Positions 17,107 through 26,837 of a DNA stretch of 51,584 nucleotides are shown piece by piece (the first letter of the stretch is position 1; each line of letters opens with the position of its first letter). This DNA comes from a virus: the IMG/VR virus record IMGVR_UViG_3300050021_000090, positions 1 through 51,584 of that record. One strand, given 5' to 3'. The notes beneath the pieces are model-generated. The model made no database searches. It was given only the letters and a program-made list of their open reading frames with translations, and was not told the origin of the DNA. The position numbers and the translations under genes were made by a program.

Positions 17107-17696
17107 GCTCCTTTAAATGGGACGAGATACTCTCAGTTGGCCTCGGCGTTCTGAATCTCTCATACGACGAGATCTTTGCGCTGACGCCATATCAATTTCG
17201 GCAAATGTTCCTTGGATGGCAGGATAGAGAACGACATGAAGCTATAAAACGGGCGGAACTCTATGCGACCCTTCACAACGTCAATCGTTGGGATGAGAAG
17301 CAAGAGCCGATGCGAATTGAGGATATACTCCCGTGGTATCTCGATTATATCAAGGGCAAGGGAGTCAGTCGGCAACACTATTATGAAGAGCCGCAGTTCA
17401 CCCCGCAACCGTTGGCCGTTGACATCGTTCCCGAGGAGTTGTTACTTCAAACGACAAGGTCACTCCTCGAGCAGTGGGGCCATGATCCTGACACGACTTC
17501 GCCGGAGTCTCCCGAGTGGGAGGAAGCGAATCGAGTCGCTCGACTATGTTGTGGCACTGACCTCACAGGCGAAGGCGGCATGGTCGTCGGACAAGGTGTC
17601 GTGATATACAAGGCGGACAAATCGGTTTGGGGCGAAGCTGGCAAACCGCCATGGGAAGTTGAGGACGAGAAAGCAGCGAAGGCAAGAGGCGAATAA
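17103..17696 (+). CDS. Tail chaperone -1 frameshift extension (GT-like T domain)
   Basis: This part is reached by -1 slippage at 17097-17103 and gives a fusion of about 348 residues in total. It opens with LSSFKWDEILSVG and LSYDEIFALTPYQFRQMFLGWQDRE, a helical segment typical of T domains. It has no start codon with an SD near the junction; the ATG at 17205 is internal and probably unused. The TAA stop overlaps the tape-measure ATG. Confidence 0.8.
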   Translation: MSSFKWDEILSVGLGVLNLSYDEIFALTPYQFRQMFLGWQDRERHEAIKRAELYATLHNVNRWDEKQEPMRIEDILPWYLDYIKGKGVSRQHYYEEPQFTPQPLAVDIVPEELLLQTTRSLLEQWGHDPDTTSPESPEWEEANRVARLCCGTDLTGEGGMVVGQGVVIYKADKSVWGEAGKPPWEVEDEKAAKARGE

Positions 17697-20600
17697 TGAC
17701 AATTGGTTCGGTAGGATCTGACATAATTGTCAAGATCGGCGCTGATATGTCAGGTTTGAGCAGTGGGTTCAAACAGGCAGAGTCGGACGCAGGCGGCTTT
17801 GAGAGCAATCTTAAAAGCCACGCCGCGACACTAAGCAGCGTCGGAACCGGAATGACTGCCGCTGTCACTGTGCCCCTTGTCGCCATTGGCGCATTTGCAG
17901 TTAAAAGTGCAATGACCGTCGACAGCGCATTCTCCACGATGGCGAAGTCGACAGGACTGCAAGGGACGCAACTCACAAGTCTCGAAGGAAGTTGGAAGTC
18001 CGTTTATGCGTCCGTCCCGGTCAGTGCTGACACCTTAACGAGTGTCATTGACAAACTCAACAACTCTCTCCACCTCCAAGGCCCGGCGATGACTGAGGCC
18101 GCGACCTCGATGGTCAACTATGCCAAGGTGACGGGGACGGATGCCGCGTCCGACACGGACACATTCACGAAGGCGTTGTCAGGCGCGAACATGGGCCTTG
18201 CGGCAATACACGCGCCGCTCATGACTATTCCACAACTCACCGACATGATGACCGTTGGATTCCAAAAGACCGGCGTGTCAATCAGTGACATCGCCCCGGC
18301 GTTTGACAAAGGCACGGCGGCAATGTCGGCCATGGGTATGACCGTCCCGGCTCAGATCGCACTCCTCGATGGAATGACGCAGTCAGGATTAAAGGCGAGA
18401 CAGATCGTTCCGATATTGACCGCAGTAGGCCCGGCAGCGAAGGCGGCAGGTGAAAGCTCAAGCGATTTTTGGAATCACATGGTCACGGACGCAAAGGAAG
18501 GCGGAAAATACACTGACGCCGAGTCGAAACTACTCGGCAAGAACGCCACGATGTTCACCGCCGCGGGCGTGGCGGGCAAACTAAGCAACGATCAATTGAC
18601 GGCGTCGATTGCGAACAGCACAGGCGCGACCGCGAAAGCGGCGGAGGCGGCGCAAACGTTGAGCGAGAAGTTTGAACTATTGAAACAGAAGGCGACGCTC
18701 GCGTTCGCCCCGATCGGTGAGGCACTTATCGCGATGGCAATGCAACTGATGAACCTCTTTATGCCTCTGTTAAACGTCATCGGCGACCTCGCATCGAAGT
18801 TCGGGGACATACCCGCGCCGCTGCAAGACATCCTTTTAATAGTTGGTTTGATAGTCGCAGGGATCGGGCCGTTGTTGATGCTTACAAGCAAAGTTCTGAC
18901 CACGTTCGACTCAATGAAAAAGACGCTTGGCGATCTGTCGAACATGGTCGGGCCGCTTGTTCAGAAGTTGACCGGGATCACAATCCCCGGACAAACCGCA
19001 CCGAAGTCAGGTCTCCCGTCGATCGCATCGTCCGCATGTCCTGATCCTGCTTGCTTTGACAAGGTGCTTCAAAAGACGAACGACGAGAAGGCAGCACTCG
19101 GCGATGTTAAAGGCGCAGCGAGTGACATCACTCCCGCCGTTGAGGATACCGGAGACGCAGTTGAGGATGTAGGAACACACGCCGGGATCTTGGGCGGAAT
19201 CTTTGACAACTTGCCCGGGCCGCTGTCATCAATCGCCGGGATGATCCCGGGAATAGGCTCGGGACTTGGCGAGGCAGGTGTCGCAGCGGAAGGCGTCGCA
19301 GGTGGAGTCGCCGGAGGTGCGGAGAGTGGCGGATTAATGGCGGCGGCGATGGGTTTGATCGGGCCTGCGTTGGTTCCCGTCTTGGCAATACTCGCCCCGA
19401 TCGTGGCATTCTTTGGTGTCCTCTATGCGACCTCGCAAACGTTTAGGACTTCGGTCGGCGCTCTCGTAAGTCAGTTCATGGGCCTCGTTGGGTGGGTCAA
19501 AGAACTCGTTGGTGATCTAACGAGCATGAACTTTGGTAAGCTCGGAAGCGACCTGACCAGCGGGTTCTCAAGTGGATTTAATATTATAAAGCAAGACATC
19601 ATGGGCTTCCCGGGAATGATGGTCACAGCACTCGGGGAGGCAGTCACGTCGATCGGCGGCATCGCTGACAAGATCGGCGGCATGTTCATGGGCGCGTTCA
19701 ACGCCATTAAAAATGTTGATTGGGGCGGAATGGTGAACGGGCTGCTCACCGCGATCGACAACGTCTTGACCGGCTTGCTCAACTTCGATCCGACCCCAAT
19801 GATTAACAACCTGATAAACGGGATCGGCGCAGCGTTCGATTCACTGTTCGGCGGCGGCGGGGGATCGGCTACAAGTCCGACGGGGACGAAAGTCTCGGGC
19901 GGAATGAGCAAAGGATTATCGGCGGGGGTTGCCAAGGCAGGCCCGGACATCCTCGGCAAACTCGGCGACGTCTTTATCAAACTGCTCGAGCTTGTCCCGA
20001 CGATATTCTCCAAGATCGCAATAGCATTATTCACCGCATTATCAAAGGTCGATTGGGGGCAGGTATTCGGCAAGTTAGGCGGCGCATTGGCGGGCGCATT
20101 CGGCGGCATTAATTGGGGAAGTGTGCTCGGAGGAGTATTCAAGACTCTCGCCGCGTCAGCGGTTGCACTCGGCACGGCGCTACTCAACGCACTCAAGGCG
20201 GTCAATTGGTTGCAGATCTTCACACTGATATTCGTCACCTTGAAGTTCTTTGGACAAGCGATCATCAATGCGTTTAAGGCGATTGATTGGGGCTCGGCAT
20301 TCTCCAAGTTAGGCACGGCATTGACAACACTCGGGGGCAATATCGTCGACGGGATGAAGGACATCGGAACGAAGGTTTGGGGATGGCTCACACAGATCCC
20401 GGGCAAGTTCATAGATGGATTGAGCACGATCGGCGACAAGATTTGGGGATGGATCTCGGGGCTGGCATTGAGAGAGATCCAAGGGTTCGCAACTATCGGC
20501 GACTTCATTTGGAATCTTATAAAAGACCTGCCGCAAAAGTGGATTAACCTCCTCACCACGATCGGAGACTTCATTTGGTCAAAGCTGTCGCCGTTGCCAA

Positions 20601-21469
20601 TGCAGTTTATAAACGGACTCGAGACAATCGGCTCGAAAGTGTGGAGCTGGCTGCAAGGTGTTCCCGGACAGTTCATAAACGGACTGAGCGGCATTGGTTC
20701 CTCGGTTTGGGGGTGGTTGTCAGGAATCCCGGGACGACTCATAAGCGGACTGAGCGGCATTGGTTCCTCGGTTTGGGGGTGGTTGCAGGGAGTTCCGGGT
20801 CAATTCATATCAGGACTGAGCGGCATCGGAAATTCAATTTGGGGATGGATCAGCGGACTCCCGGCCCGATTCATAAACGGATTGAGCACGATCGGGACAC
20901 AGATCGGGAGTTGGATACAATCAGGAATAAGCGGCTTTGGTGCGTGGCTTATGACCGCGGCGCAAGGGTTTATCGGCGGCTTGCCCGGCGCAATTCAAGG
21001 CGCAGTGAGCGGCCTTGGTGCGTGGTTAATGACCGGCGCACAGGGATTCTTTGGAGGGATTCCGGGCGCATTTGAGGCCGCACTTGGTCAAGTCTCATTT
21101 GACACACATATTCCCGGTATAGGTGTCGTTCATCTCGCGGAGGGTGGATACTTCCCGGGAAGGCCCGGCGGTTATTATGCAAACATTGGAGAGGAAGGCG
21201 ATGAGCTGGTCTTGCCGCGAAAATACTTCGGCAGCGTTGACCCGTCGGTATTGGCTGCGTTCGGAGTCAGCTCAGTCGGCCCGGTTTCGACACCGACAGG
21301 CGTGAACCTTCCGGTTGGGTCGGTCAACACCTCGGCCGCAACGTCGTCACAGCCTCAAACAGTGCATAACCATAAGTGGTATGTCTCAGTCGACTCGGAG
21401 AACATCACGCGCAAGATCTTCAAGTCGATACAAGATCTCGAGGACTATAATCACATCGGGGCGATTTGA
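17696..21469 (+). CDS. Tape measure protein (1257 aa)
   Basis: The protein is long and Ala/Gly-rich, with an N-terminal helical start (VGSDIIVKIGADMSGLSSGF), several hydrophobic stretches (about 60-75, 380-400, 565-590), and an array of about nine 22-residue repeats near residues 885-1073. The C-terminal region is His/Gly-rich. The length predicts a tail of roughly 190 nm at about 0.15 nm per residue, a general rule not measured here. It starts by overlapping the chaperone stop and ends overlapping Dit. Confidence 0.92.
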   Translation: MTIGSVGSDIIVKIGADMSGLSSGFKQAESDAGGFESNLKSHAATLSSVGTGMTAAVTVPLVAIGAFAVKSAMTVDSAFSTMAKSTGLQGTQLTSLEGSWKSVYASVPVSADTLTSVIDKLNNSLHLQGPAMTEAATSMVNYAKVTGTDAASDTDTFTKALSGANMGLAAIHAPLMTIPQLTDMMTVGFQKTGVSISDIAPAFDKGTAAMSAMGMTVPAQIALLDGMTQSGLKARQIVPILTAVGPAAKAAGESSSDFWNHMVTDAKEGGKYTDAESKLLGKNATMFTAAGVAGKLSNDQLTASIANSTGATAKAAEAAQTLSEKFELLKQKATLAFAPIGEALIAMAMQLMNLFMPLLNVIGDLASKFGDIPAPLQDILLIVGLIVAGIGPLLMLTSKVLTTFDSMKKTLGDLSNMVGPLVQKLTGITIPGQTAPKSGLPSIASSACPDPACFDKVLQKTNDEKAALGDVKGAASDITPAVEDTGDAVEDVGTHAGILGGIFDNLPGPLSSIAGMIPGIGSGLGEAGVAAEGVAGGVAGGAESGGLMAAAMGLIGPALVPVLAILAPIVAFFGVLYATSQTFRTSVGALVSQFMGLVGWVKELVGDLTSMNFGKLGSDLTSGFSSGFNIIKQDIMGFPGMMVTALGEAVTSIGGIADKIGGMFMGAFNAIKNVDWGGMVNGLLTAIDNVLTGLLNFDPTPMINNLINGIGAAFDSLFGGGGGSATSPTGTKVSGGMSKGLSAGVAKAGPDILGKLGDVFIKLLELVPTIFSKIAIALFTALSKVDWGQVFGKLGGALAGAFGGINWGSVLGGVFKTLAASAVALGTALLNALKAVNWLQIFTLIFVTLKFFGQAIINAFKAIDWGSAFSKLGTALTTLGGNIVDGMKDIGTKVWGWLTQIPGKFIDGLSTIGDKIWGWISGLALREIQGFATIGDFIWNLIKDLPQKWINLLTTIGDFIWSKLSPLPMQFINGLETIGSKVWSWLQGVPGQFINGLSGIGSSVWGWLSGIPGRLISGLSGIGSSVWGWLQGVPGQFISGLSGIGNSIWGWISGLPARFINGLSTIGTQIGSWIQSGISGFGAWLMTAAQGFIGGLPGAIQGAVSGLGAWLMTGAQGFFGGIPGAFEAALGQVSFDTHIPGIGVVHLAEGGYFPGRPGGYYANIGEEGDELVLPRKYFGSVDPSVLAAFGVSSVGPVSTPTGVNLPVGSVNTSAATSSQPQTVHNHKWYVSVDSENITRKIFKSIQDLEDYNHIGAI
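20352..20914 (+). repeat. 66-bp coding repeats in tape measure gene
   Basis: About nine copies of a 22-residue unit of the form GLSGIGSSVWGWLxGxPGxFI are read here, with units 6 and 7 nearly identical at DNA level. The periodic Trp and Gly residues suggest an amphipathic solenoid. Unit number may vary between related viruses and set tail length. Confidence 0.75.
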
Positions 21470-22407
21470 TGGAGCAATGGATACTTAAAACGGCGTGGGA
21501 CTCGCAGGAATATATGTTCAACACTGAGAACACGCCGGGCGATTGGTCTTACGATTCCCGCTATCATCTACTCAAAGGCGCATACGGACACCACGGGATG
21601 CCGCGGACATATACATCCGATGTGATCCCAAACATCGCAGGCGAGGAGCTCCGCGAGGAACTTATCGGGAAGCGAGAGCTCTACATGCCGATACGGATTC
21701 AAGGATACACGGCAGCCGAGCGGGAACTCAACAAGCAACTACTCCGAAAGTCACTCTCCTATGCTCAGAGCGTTATTGAGTTACAGATCACCAATGAACT
21801 CGGTGAGACGCGGAGTTGCTTCTGTAAGTATGAGAGTGGATTCGAGCTCTCTCCCGATGATGCGAACCGCAGCTTCCAATCGATGAATATCCCGTTAAAG
21901 ATGGTTGCGTTCGATCCTTACTTCTATGACATCGCCGGGAACGCAATCGTGCATGTGACAGCTTACGAGGCTCCGGTCAATCTATTCTTTGATTCTAATC
22001 CGTGGTTCTGTTCTCCGTGGCGACTCGCGTCGTCAGCGGTTGCGCGGGATTGGGTCGTCTTTAATGATGGCGATGCCGACGCATACCCGGTTTGGACAAT
22101 CGCAGGCCCGGGAGTCGCCCCGTCACTTATGAACGTCACGACCGGCGAATCGTTCCTACTCAATTACACTCTCACCGTCGACGAAGTTGTCACGATCGAT
22201 ATGCGCGAGGACGGTGCGACATCGCACACGGTCACGTCAGTTATGCCCGATGGCACGACGACCAACCTCCGCAAGTTCATGGATGCAAATCAGCGCGATA
22301 TGTGGGCTCTCATTCCGGGGCCGAACGAGATCTCCCTCGAGATGGATGGAGGCGCAGGCGAGGCACTTGTCACATTTACATTCTTGCAGCGGTTTGAGGG
22401 CATCTAA
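21469..22407 (+). CDS. Distal tail protein (Dit)
   Basis: The protein has 312 residues from ATG 21469, which overlaps the tape-measure stop (a TTG at 21466 is rejected). The C-terminal part has the Dit signature NDGDADAYPVWTIAGPG with NVTTGESFLL. The N-terminal half contains the ring domain (KMVAFDPYFYD at its end). Dit forms the hexameric ring at the tail tip that carries the hub and receptor-binding proteins. Confidence 0.85.
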   Translation: MEQWILKTAWDSQEYMFNTENTPGDWSYDSRYHLLKGAYGHHGMPRTYTSDVIPNIAGEELREELIGKRELYMPIRIQGYTAAERELNKQLLRKSLSYAQSVIELQITNELGETRSCFCKYESGFELSPDDANRSFQSMNIPLKMVAFDPYFYDIAGNAIVHVTAYEAPVNLFFDSNPWFCSPWRLASSAVARDWVVFNDGDADAYPVWTIAGPGVAPSLMNVTTGESFLLNYTLTVDEVVTIDMREDGATSHTVTSVMPDGTTTNLRKFMDANQRDMWALIPGPNEISLEMDGGAGEALVTFTFLQRFEGI

Positions 22408-23900
22408 TGGGAATCTCCAACCTCGTCGACGCTGACTGTCAAGTAGTCGTGCGGGATATAAACCTCGAGGACAACGGCGAGATCCGTAACCTTGTCGACT
22501 TCACCTGTACAATCACACTCAACGACGTCTCGAGCTGGCAAATTGATATGCACACTGAGGACTACATGGCGCTCAACTCCAACGGCCACACGTTTAGCCT
22601 TGGCGACGGCATTATGTTCCTGCGTGACAACGTGCAGATAATGACCGGGCCGGTGATGCTCACAAAGACGCACTATATCACAGGGATGCGAACGACGTCG
22701 ATATTCGGAGGCTGTGATAATGCCTATCTCGCCGCGAGAGTGTGCTATCCCCGAGTTTCGGGAATGATCCTCGACACTGACGGCTGTTATCGGTTCACTG
22801 ACAAGGTCGTCGCCGAAGGACTGACGACGACGATCGACACGACCGCAGTCGTCGCACAACCGAACCTTATTGTCACCGATGCGAGCGGATTCTTGCCCGG
22901 GGCGACGGCGACGGTCGCAACCGCAGGCACAATCGCCGGAACGTCATTCGTGATCGCCGCGATTGACTACACGACCAACACACTTATAGCGGCAACAAAC
23001 TTCGGCAGGGCGCATCCCGCCGGAACATTGGTGACGCAAACCAACACGAAAGGCGCAATCGTCGACAATCCCGCATACTTGGGATTCGATACACGGAGCG
23101 GCCCGGCCGAAACCGTCATGAAAGAGCTTGTTAATTACAACGCCGCGGCGGGCGCATGCGTGGATCAGTTCGGCCCCCGGGCAATCCCAAACCTTGTCAT
23201 CGAGACGAACTTCGGCCGGGGAGCCAACGTCGTCGTCAACTCGCGGGGCGAGAACTTACTGTCTCAGATACAAGACACAGCGATCGCAGGCGGCGTCTAT
23301 TTCTACGTTACACAGAACGGCACGAAGCTCGAGTTTGAAGTTTACACCGGAGCCGACCTTACCAATGATGTGATATTCTCGACCGACTCCGGCACGCTCG
23401 CAGAATATGAATACACCATTGGGCTTCCGACAGCGAACATGGTGATCGGCGTCGGGCCGAATGCAGGGGTCGATAAGATCATGCTCCCCTCGGCCGACCC
23501 GATCTCAATTAAACAATACGGCCGGTTTGAAGGATGGGAGAGCGCAACCACAGGACAGGCAAGCGACACTCCGGCGGAGATCAACACGAACATGGCAGCG
23601 ACGAATCAGATCGCTCTTTTATCAGAGGCGTATAATGCACAGCTCACGCTCACGATACAAGAGACCGATCAGATCCGCTTCCCGCGAGACTTCTATGTCG
23701 GCGACACTGTTTGCGTTATGATCGGAGACGAACCGATTAATCAGGTCGTCACGAATCTCAATTACTCAGTTCCCGCCGGAAGCGGCAGCGCATCAGGATC
23801 GGCGGCCTTGGCATTTAGCAAGAGACAACAAACCCGCGTCATGCAACAGATCGGAGTGCAAGGCGATTTGATCCGACAGCTTATGCTTAACGCGAGGTGA
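22407..23900 (+). CDS. Tail hub protein, siphovirus Gp37-like (Tal-like)
   Basis: The 497-residue protein follows Dit, as the tail-associated hub does in siphoviruses. It shows FTCTITLNDVSSWQID, a central inserted Ig-like segment (about 150-210), GENLLSQIQDTAIAGGVYFYV, and a C-terminal FYVGDTVCVMI with NQVVTNLNYSV. This order matches Gp37/Tal hub proteins, which lack sheath genes nearby and support a non-contractile tail. Confidence 0.8.
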   Translation: MGISNLVDADCQVVVRDINLEDNGEIRNLVDFTCTITLNDVSSWQIDMHTEDYMALNSNGHTFSLGDGIMFLRDNVQIMTGPVMLTKTHYITGMRTTSIFGGCDNAYLAARVCYPRVSGMILDTDGCYRFTDKVVAEGLTTTIDTTAVVAQPNLIVTDASGFLPGATATVATAGTIAGTSFVIAAIDYTTNTLIAATNFGRAHPAGTLVTQTNTKGAIVDNPAYLGFDTRSGPAETVMKELVNYNAAAGACVDQFGPRAIPNLVIETNFGRGANVVVNSRGENLLSQIQDTAIAGGVYFYVTQNGTKLEFEVYTGADLTNDVIFSTDSGTLAEYEYTIGLPTANMVIGVGPNAGVDKIMLPSADPISIKQYGRFEGWESATTGQASDTPAEINTNMAATNQIALLSEAYNAQLTLTIQETDQIRFPRDFYVGDTVCVMIGDEPINQVVTNLNYSVPAGSGSASGSAALAFSKRQQTRVMQQIGVQGDLIRQLMLNAR

Positions 23901-23905
23901 AAGTA

Positions 23906-24637
23906 ATGTCAGAACTTCGTATAATCTGCATGGGCGGGACGATCAGCGACATAGGATGGCTTGCGAGCCACGGAGTTGATGAAGCGGGCGTCGTCACGTA
24001 TGACACATCGACAATCCCCGATCCCTCGTTTATCCACAACGCAGGGATCACGACCGCAACGTGGAATCCTTTTAACACGGAAGGCAACAGCGCCTTAACA
24101 CCGGGCGATCAGTTTGGCGGCGTGATCGCTGCGGCTAAAAACTTGGGATGGGATCTGATCGCAGGCGCAGGATTAAGCGGCGACATAACTCGCGTGCTGA
24201 ATAACTATATGTGGGTTTGTAACTATGCCGGAATAGGCGGAGACGACTACGACGGCGTTGGCAACGGTCAGATCAATGCGTACGCCGCACCTTGGAGCCA
24301 TCCGATAGACGGGAAGCACGTTGACTATATCCAAACGTGTGTCAACGGCTGTGATCCGACACCGGCCTCGACGATTAACCAAATGATAAATGCATATAAC
24401 GCGGGAGCGAACGAAGTCGGGATTCTTATTAACATGACGTCGTGCATGAACCTCGGCCTCGCGTGGTACATCAATCTAATCGACACGGCAAGATCGCAGG
24501 GCGTTCCGTGCGATAACGTCCTCTATTACTGCGGAGTTGGATACGATATTTGCTCACTTGTGCAAAACGATTTCGGTATAACCTTCCGGGGACTTATTGA
24601 CCATTACGGCGTCAGATATGGGATGAGAGGCACATGA
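23906..24637 (+). CDS. TIM-barrel-like tail protein, possible glycosidase
   Basis: The 243-residue protein starts at ATG 23906 with GAGGTGA upstream. It alternates strands and helices (LRIICMGGT, WDLIAGAGLS, EVGILINMTS, NVLYYCGVGYD), which looks like a TIM barrel. Paired cysteines occur (CVNGCDP). The N-terminal part of 36310-37464 may share this fold. A glycan-degrading or glycan-binding role at the tail tip is plausible; no catalytic pair could be assigned. Confidence 0.5.
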   Translation: MSELRIICMGGTISDIGWLASHGVDEAGVVTYDTSTIPDPSFIHNAGITTATWNPFNTEGNSALTPGDQFGGVIAAAKNLGWDLIAGAGLSGDITRVLNNYMWVCNYAGIGGDDYDGVGNGQINAYAAPWSHPIDGKHVDYIQTCVNGCDPTPASTINQMINAYNAGANEVGILINMTSCMNLGLAWYINLIDTARSQGVPCDNVLYYCGVGYDICSLVQNDFGITFRGLIDHYGVRYGMRGT

Positions 24638-26835
24638 CTCAGTATCTTCACTACCTGTTTAATCAAAACTCGGCAACGATAAAGAACTATGGCGCGGCGG
24701 CTGCCGGTTCGTATGATGGACAAGCCGTTCGCAATCAATACGGCACGAACTCAAAGGGTCATCCTATTTGGGGGCCGATGACCGGGGCAAAGGATGGGAT
24801 AGTCGTTCCGAGCGGCATAAGCAATCCATATCAGCACACATGGCAAATTGGATTAAATATCGCCCGTTGGTGGCCGGTCAACGGTGTCGTGGACGGTATG
24901 CTCGTTGGTAACGATGGCAAGCTTTGGTCGGCCGCTGACGATCAATTTTATGGCTATATTCATGAGGGGTGTTCTTGGGACGGAAGCACCTTGACTCAAC
25001 TTGGCTACTACTTTTTGACCGTTGAAATACAAGGCGCGAGCTATTTGGATGTTGAGTTCTACCTCGGTGTTGGTGCGAACCGACCTGTCAAGATACAGCC
25101 CGACTCTCCGGGCAACGAGGGGGCATTGTATCAGGGATTTAGCAACGCGAGCTTAAAGTTGAATACTAACTACTACATGCAGATCGCCGTGTCCTCCGAC
25201 GGGCCGACTTCGGGCGCTTATGTTATTGGGAACTGTACAGGCCCGGGATGCAACGACGCATCAAATTGCGGCGGGTTCCCGTGCGGGGCGTATATCTATT
25301 CGTGGAGAGAGGACAACACCGTTCTCGATCTCGCAGGCGGCGGCAACTGGGCGGATGACGTCGGACTTTGGACAGGGAGCGCCGTGCCTGCGACTCCAAA
25401 CGCAGCCGTCGCAGCGGTCGTAAAGTGTCCATGTAAACATATATGGTGTGGAGTAACGGGCGCACCAACAACGTCGCTCTACTCGAAAACAGTCAACGTC
25501 AACGATTCCGTCAGTATCAGCGGAGCGCAAGGGTGGGTCACACAAGCCGGAGGATGGATCGCAAACAAACCGGACGCAACCACAATATCGATTGTGCAAA
25601 AAGATCCGGCGGGGAACCTCACAACAATCGGGACGGTCAAGCCGAATGCTAAGGGCAATTTCAGCGCCACAATTCCAAGTCCCAAAAAGACCGGCGTGTA
25701 TCACTATAACGCAAAAGGAGCCTCGGGCAATTGGGGACACGACATCGTTATAACTTGGGGCGGTATTGTGAGCCTCACCTCGGCAGGATGGGAAGGTTCA
25801 ACTCCGGCGGCCTGCGTTCCTGACGCCAACGAACTCGCCGTCTTTATACGCGGAACCGATAGCAAGATCTATTTCAAACAACAAGAAAAGGGCGTTTGGG
25901 GCGTTTGGAGGGGCATCGGCGGTTTGGCATACTCCGGGGCCGGAGTTGGCGTTGCATCATGGGGCGCGGGTCGGATGGATGCGTTTGTCACTGGCTACAA
26001 CAACACGGTATATTATGCCAACAACGCGAGCGGGTGGATATGGACAAGCATCGGCGCAATCAGCACGTCGTCAGTATGTGCCGTATCGGATCAATTAAAT
26101 CATGTCATGGTGCTTGCACGCGGCAGCGATGGCGCGTGTTGGTATAAGCTATGGAATGGCAGCGTTTGGGGCGATTGGATAAGCCTCGGTGGAGGGATGC
26201 TCGCAAATACCGGCCCGGCAGCGTGTTCACGCGGAGCCAATCTATTCGACGTATTTGTCACGGGGACAAACGGGGCCGTCTACCATAAGTCCTACTCGGG
26301 CGGCGTTTGGACATCGACATGGGAGGATCTCACGGCCGGAGGATTCCAAACGACGGCATCGGCGGCAGCTGCCGCACAGTCAAGCACGCAACTCGCCGTC
26401 TTTGCACAGGGATCAAACGGCCATCTCTACATGCTCGAGTGGAATGACGGCGCTTGGGACGCAGCATGGCTCGAGTTAGGTGGACAGCTCGCAACAGGAA
26501 CCGGTCCGGGCGCGTGTTCCGACGGGACAAACTATCATGTCTTTGTCACCGGAACGGACGCACAGGTCTATCACACATACGGCAACGGCTCAGTGTGGTA
26601 TGCTTGGGAGAACCTCGGCGGCAAGGATTCGATCGACGCGAGCGAACCGGCAGCGCAATCAGGTGGGATTATCCCAACCGGGACGGGCGGCGCACCCGGG
26701 GGGCCGATAACAACTCCGCCGTCACCGCAAGACCTAACGCTCGTTCCTATAACTCCGGTTCCGACGGCGATGCCTGCCGGGATCAGCGTCGTACTTCGCG
26801 ACCATAAAAAAGCACCGCCGACAGGAGGCACTTAA
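24634..26835 (+). CDS. ConA-like, Ig-like, six-bladed lectin adhesion protein
   Basis: The 733-residue protein contains an N-terminal ConA-like domain (about 1-255) related to the gene at 5389. An Ig-like domain follows (about 270-375). Six similar blades come next (about 385-670), with the repeated form AVFxRGxDxxIYxK...W..W..LGG, as in PLL-type fucose-binding lectins. It ends in a Pro/Thr-rich tail. It probably binds host-surface sugars. Overlap with the gene before is four bases. Confidence 0.75.
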   Translation: MTQYLHYLFNQNSATIKNYGAAAAGSYDGQAVRNQYGTNSKGHPIWGPMTGAKDGIVVPSGISNPYQHTWQIGLNIARWWPVNGVVDGMLVGNDGKLWSAADDQFYGYIHEGCSWDGSTLTQLGYYFLTVEIQGASYLDVEFYLGVGANRPVKIQPDSPGNEGALYQGFSNASLKLNTNYYMQIAVSSDGPTSGAYVIGNCTGPGCNDASNCGGFPCGAYIYSWREDNTVLDLAGGGNWADDVGLWTGSAVPATPNAAVAAVVKCPCKHIWCGVTGAPTTSLYSKTVNVNDSVSISGAQGWVTQAGGWIANKPDATTISIVQKDPAGNLTTIGTVKPNAKGNFSATIPSPKKTGVYHYNAKGASGNWGHDIVITWGGIVSLTSAGWEGSTPAACVPDANELAVFIRGTDSKIYFKQQEKGVWGVWRGIGGLAYSGAGVGVASWGAGRMDAFVTGYNNTVYYANNASGWIWTSIGAISTSSVCAVSDQLNHVMVLARGSDGACWYKLWNGSVWGDWISLGGGMLANTGPAACSRGANLFDVFVTGTNGAVYHKSYSGGVWTSTWEDLTAGGFQTTASAAAAAQSSTQLAVFAQGSNGHLYMLEWNDGAWDAAWLELGGQLATGTGPGACSDGTNYHVFVTGTDAQVYHTYGNGSVWYAWENLGGKDSIDASEPAAQSGGIIPTGTGGAPGGPITTPPSPQDLTLVPITPVPTAMPAGISVVLRDHKKAPPTGGT

Positions 26836-26837
26836 AA

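Noticed and set aside
19471-20760. 429-codon open frame on the minus strand
   Set aside because: It is antisense to the tape measure gene, Pro/Ser-rich and repetitive as a mirror of the Trp/Gly repeats; it has no SD and no domain.
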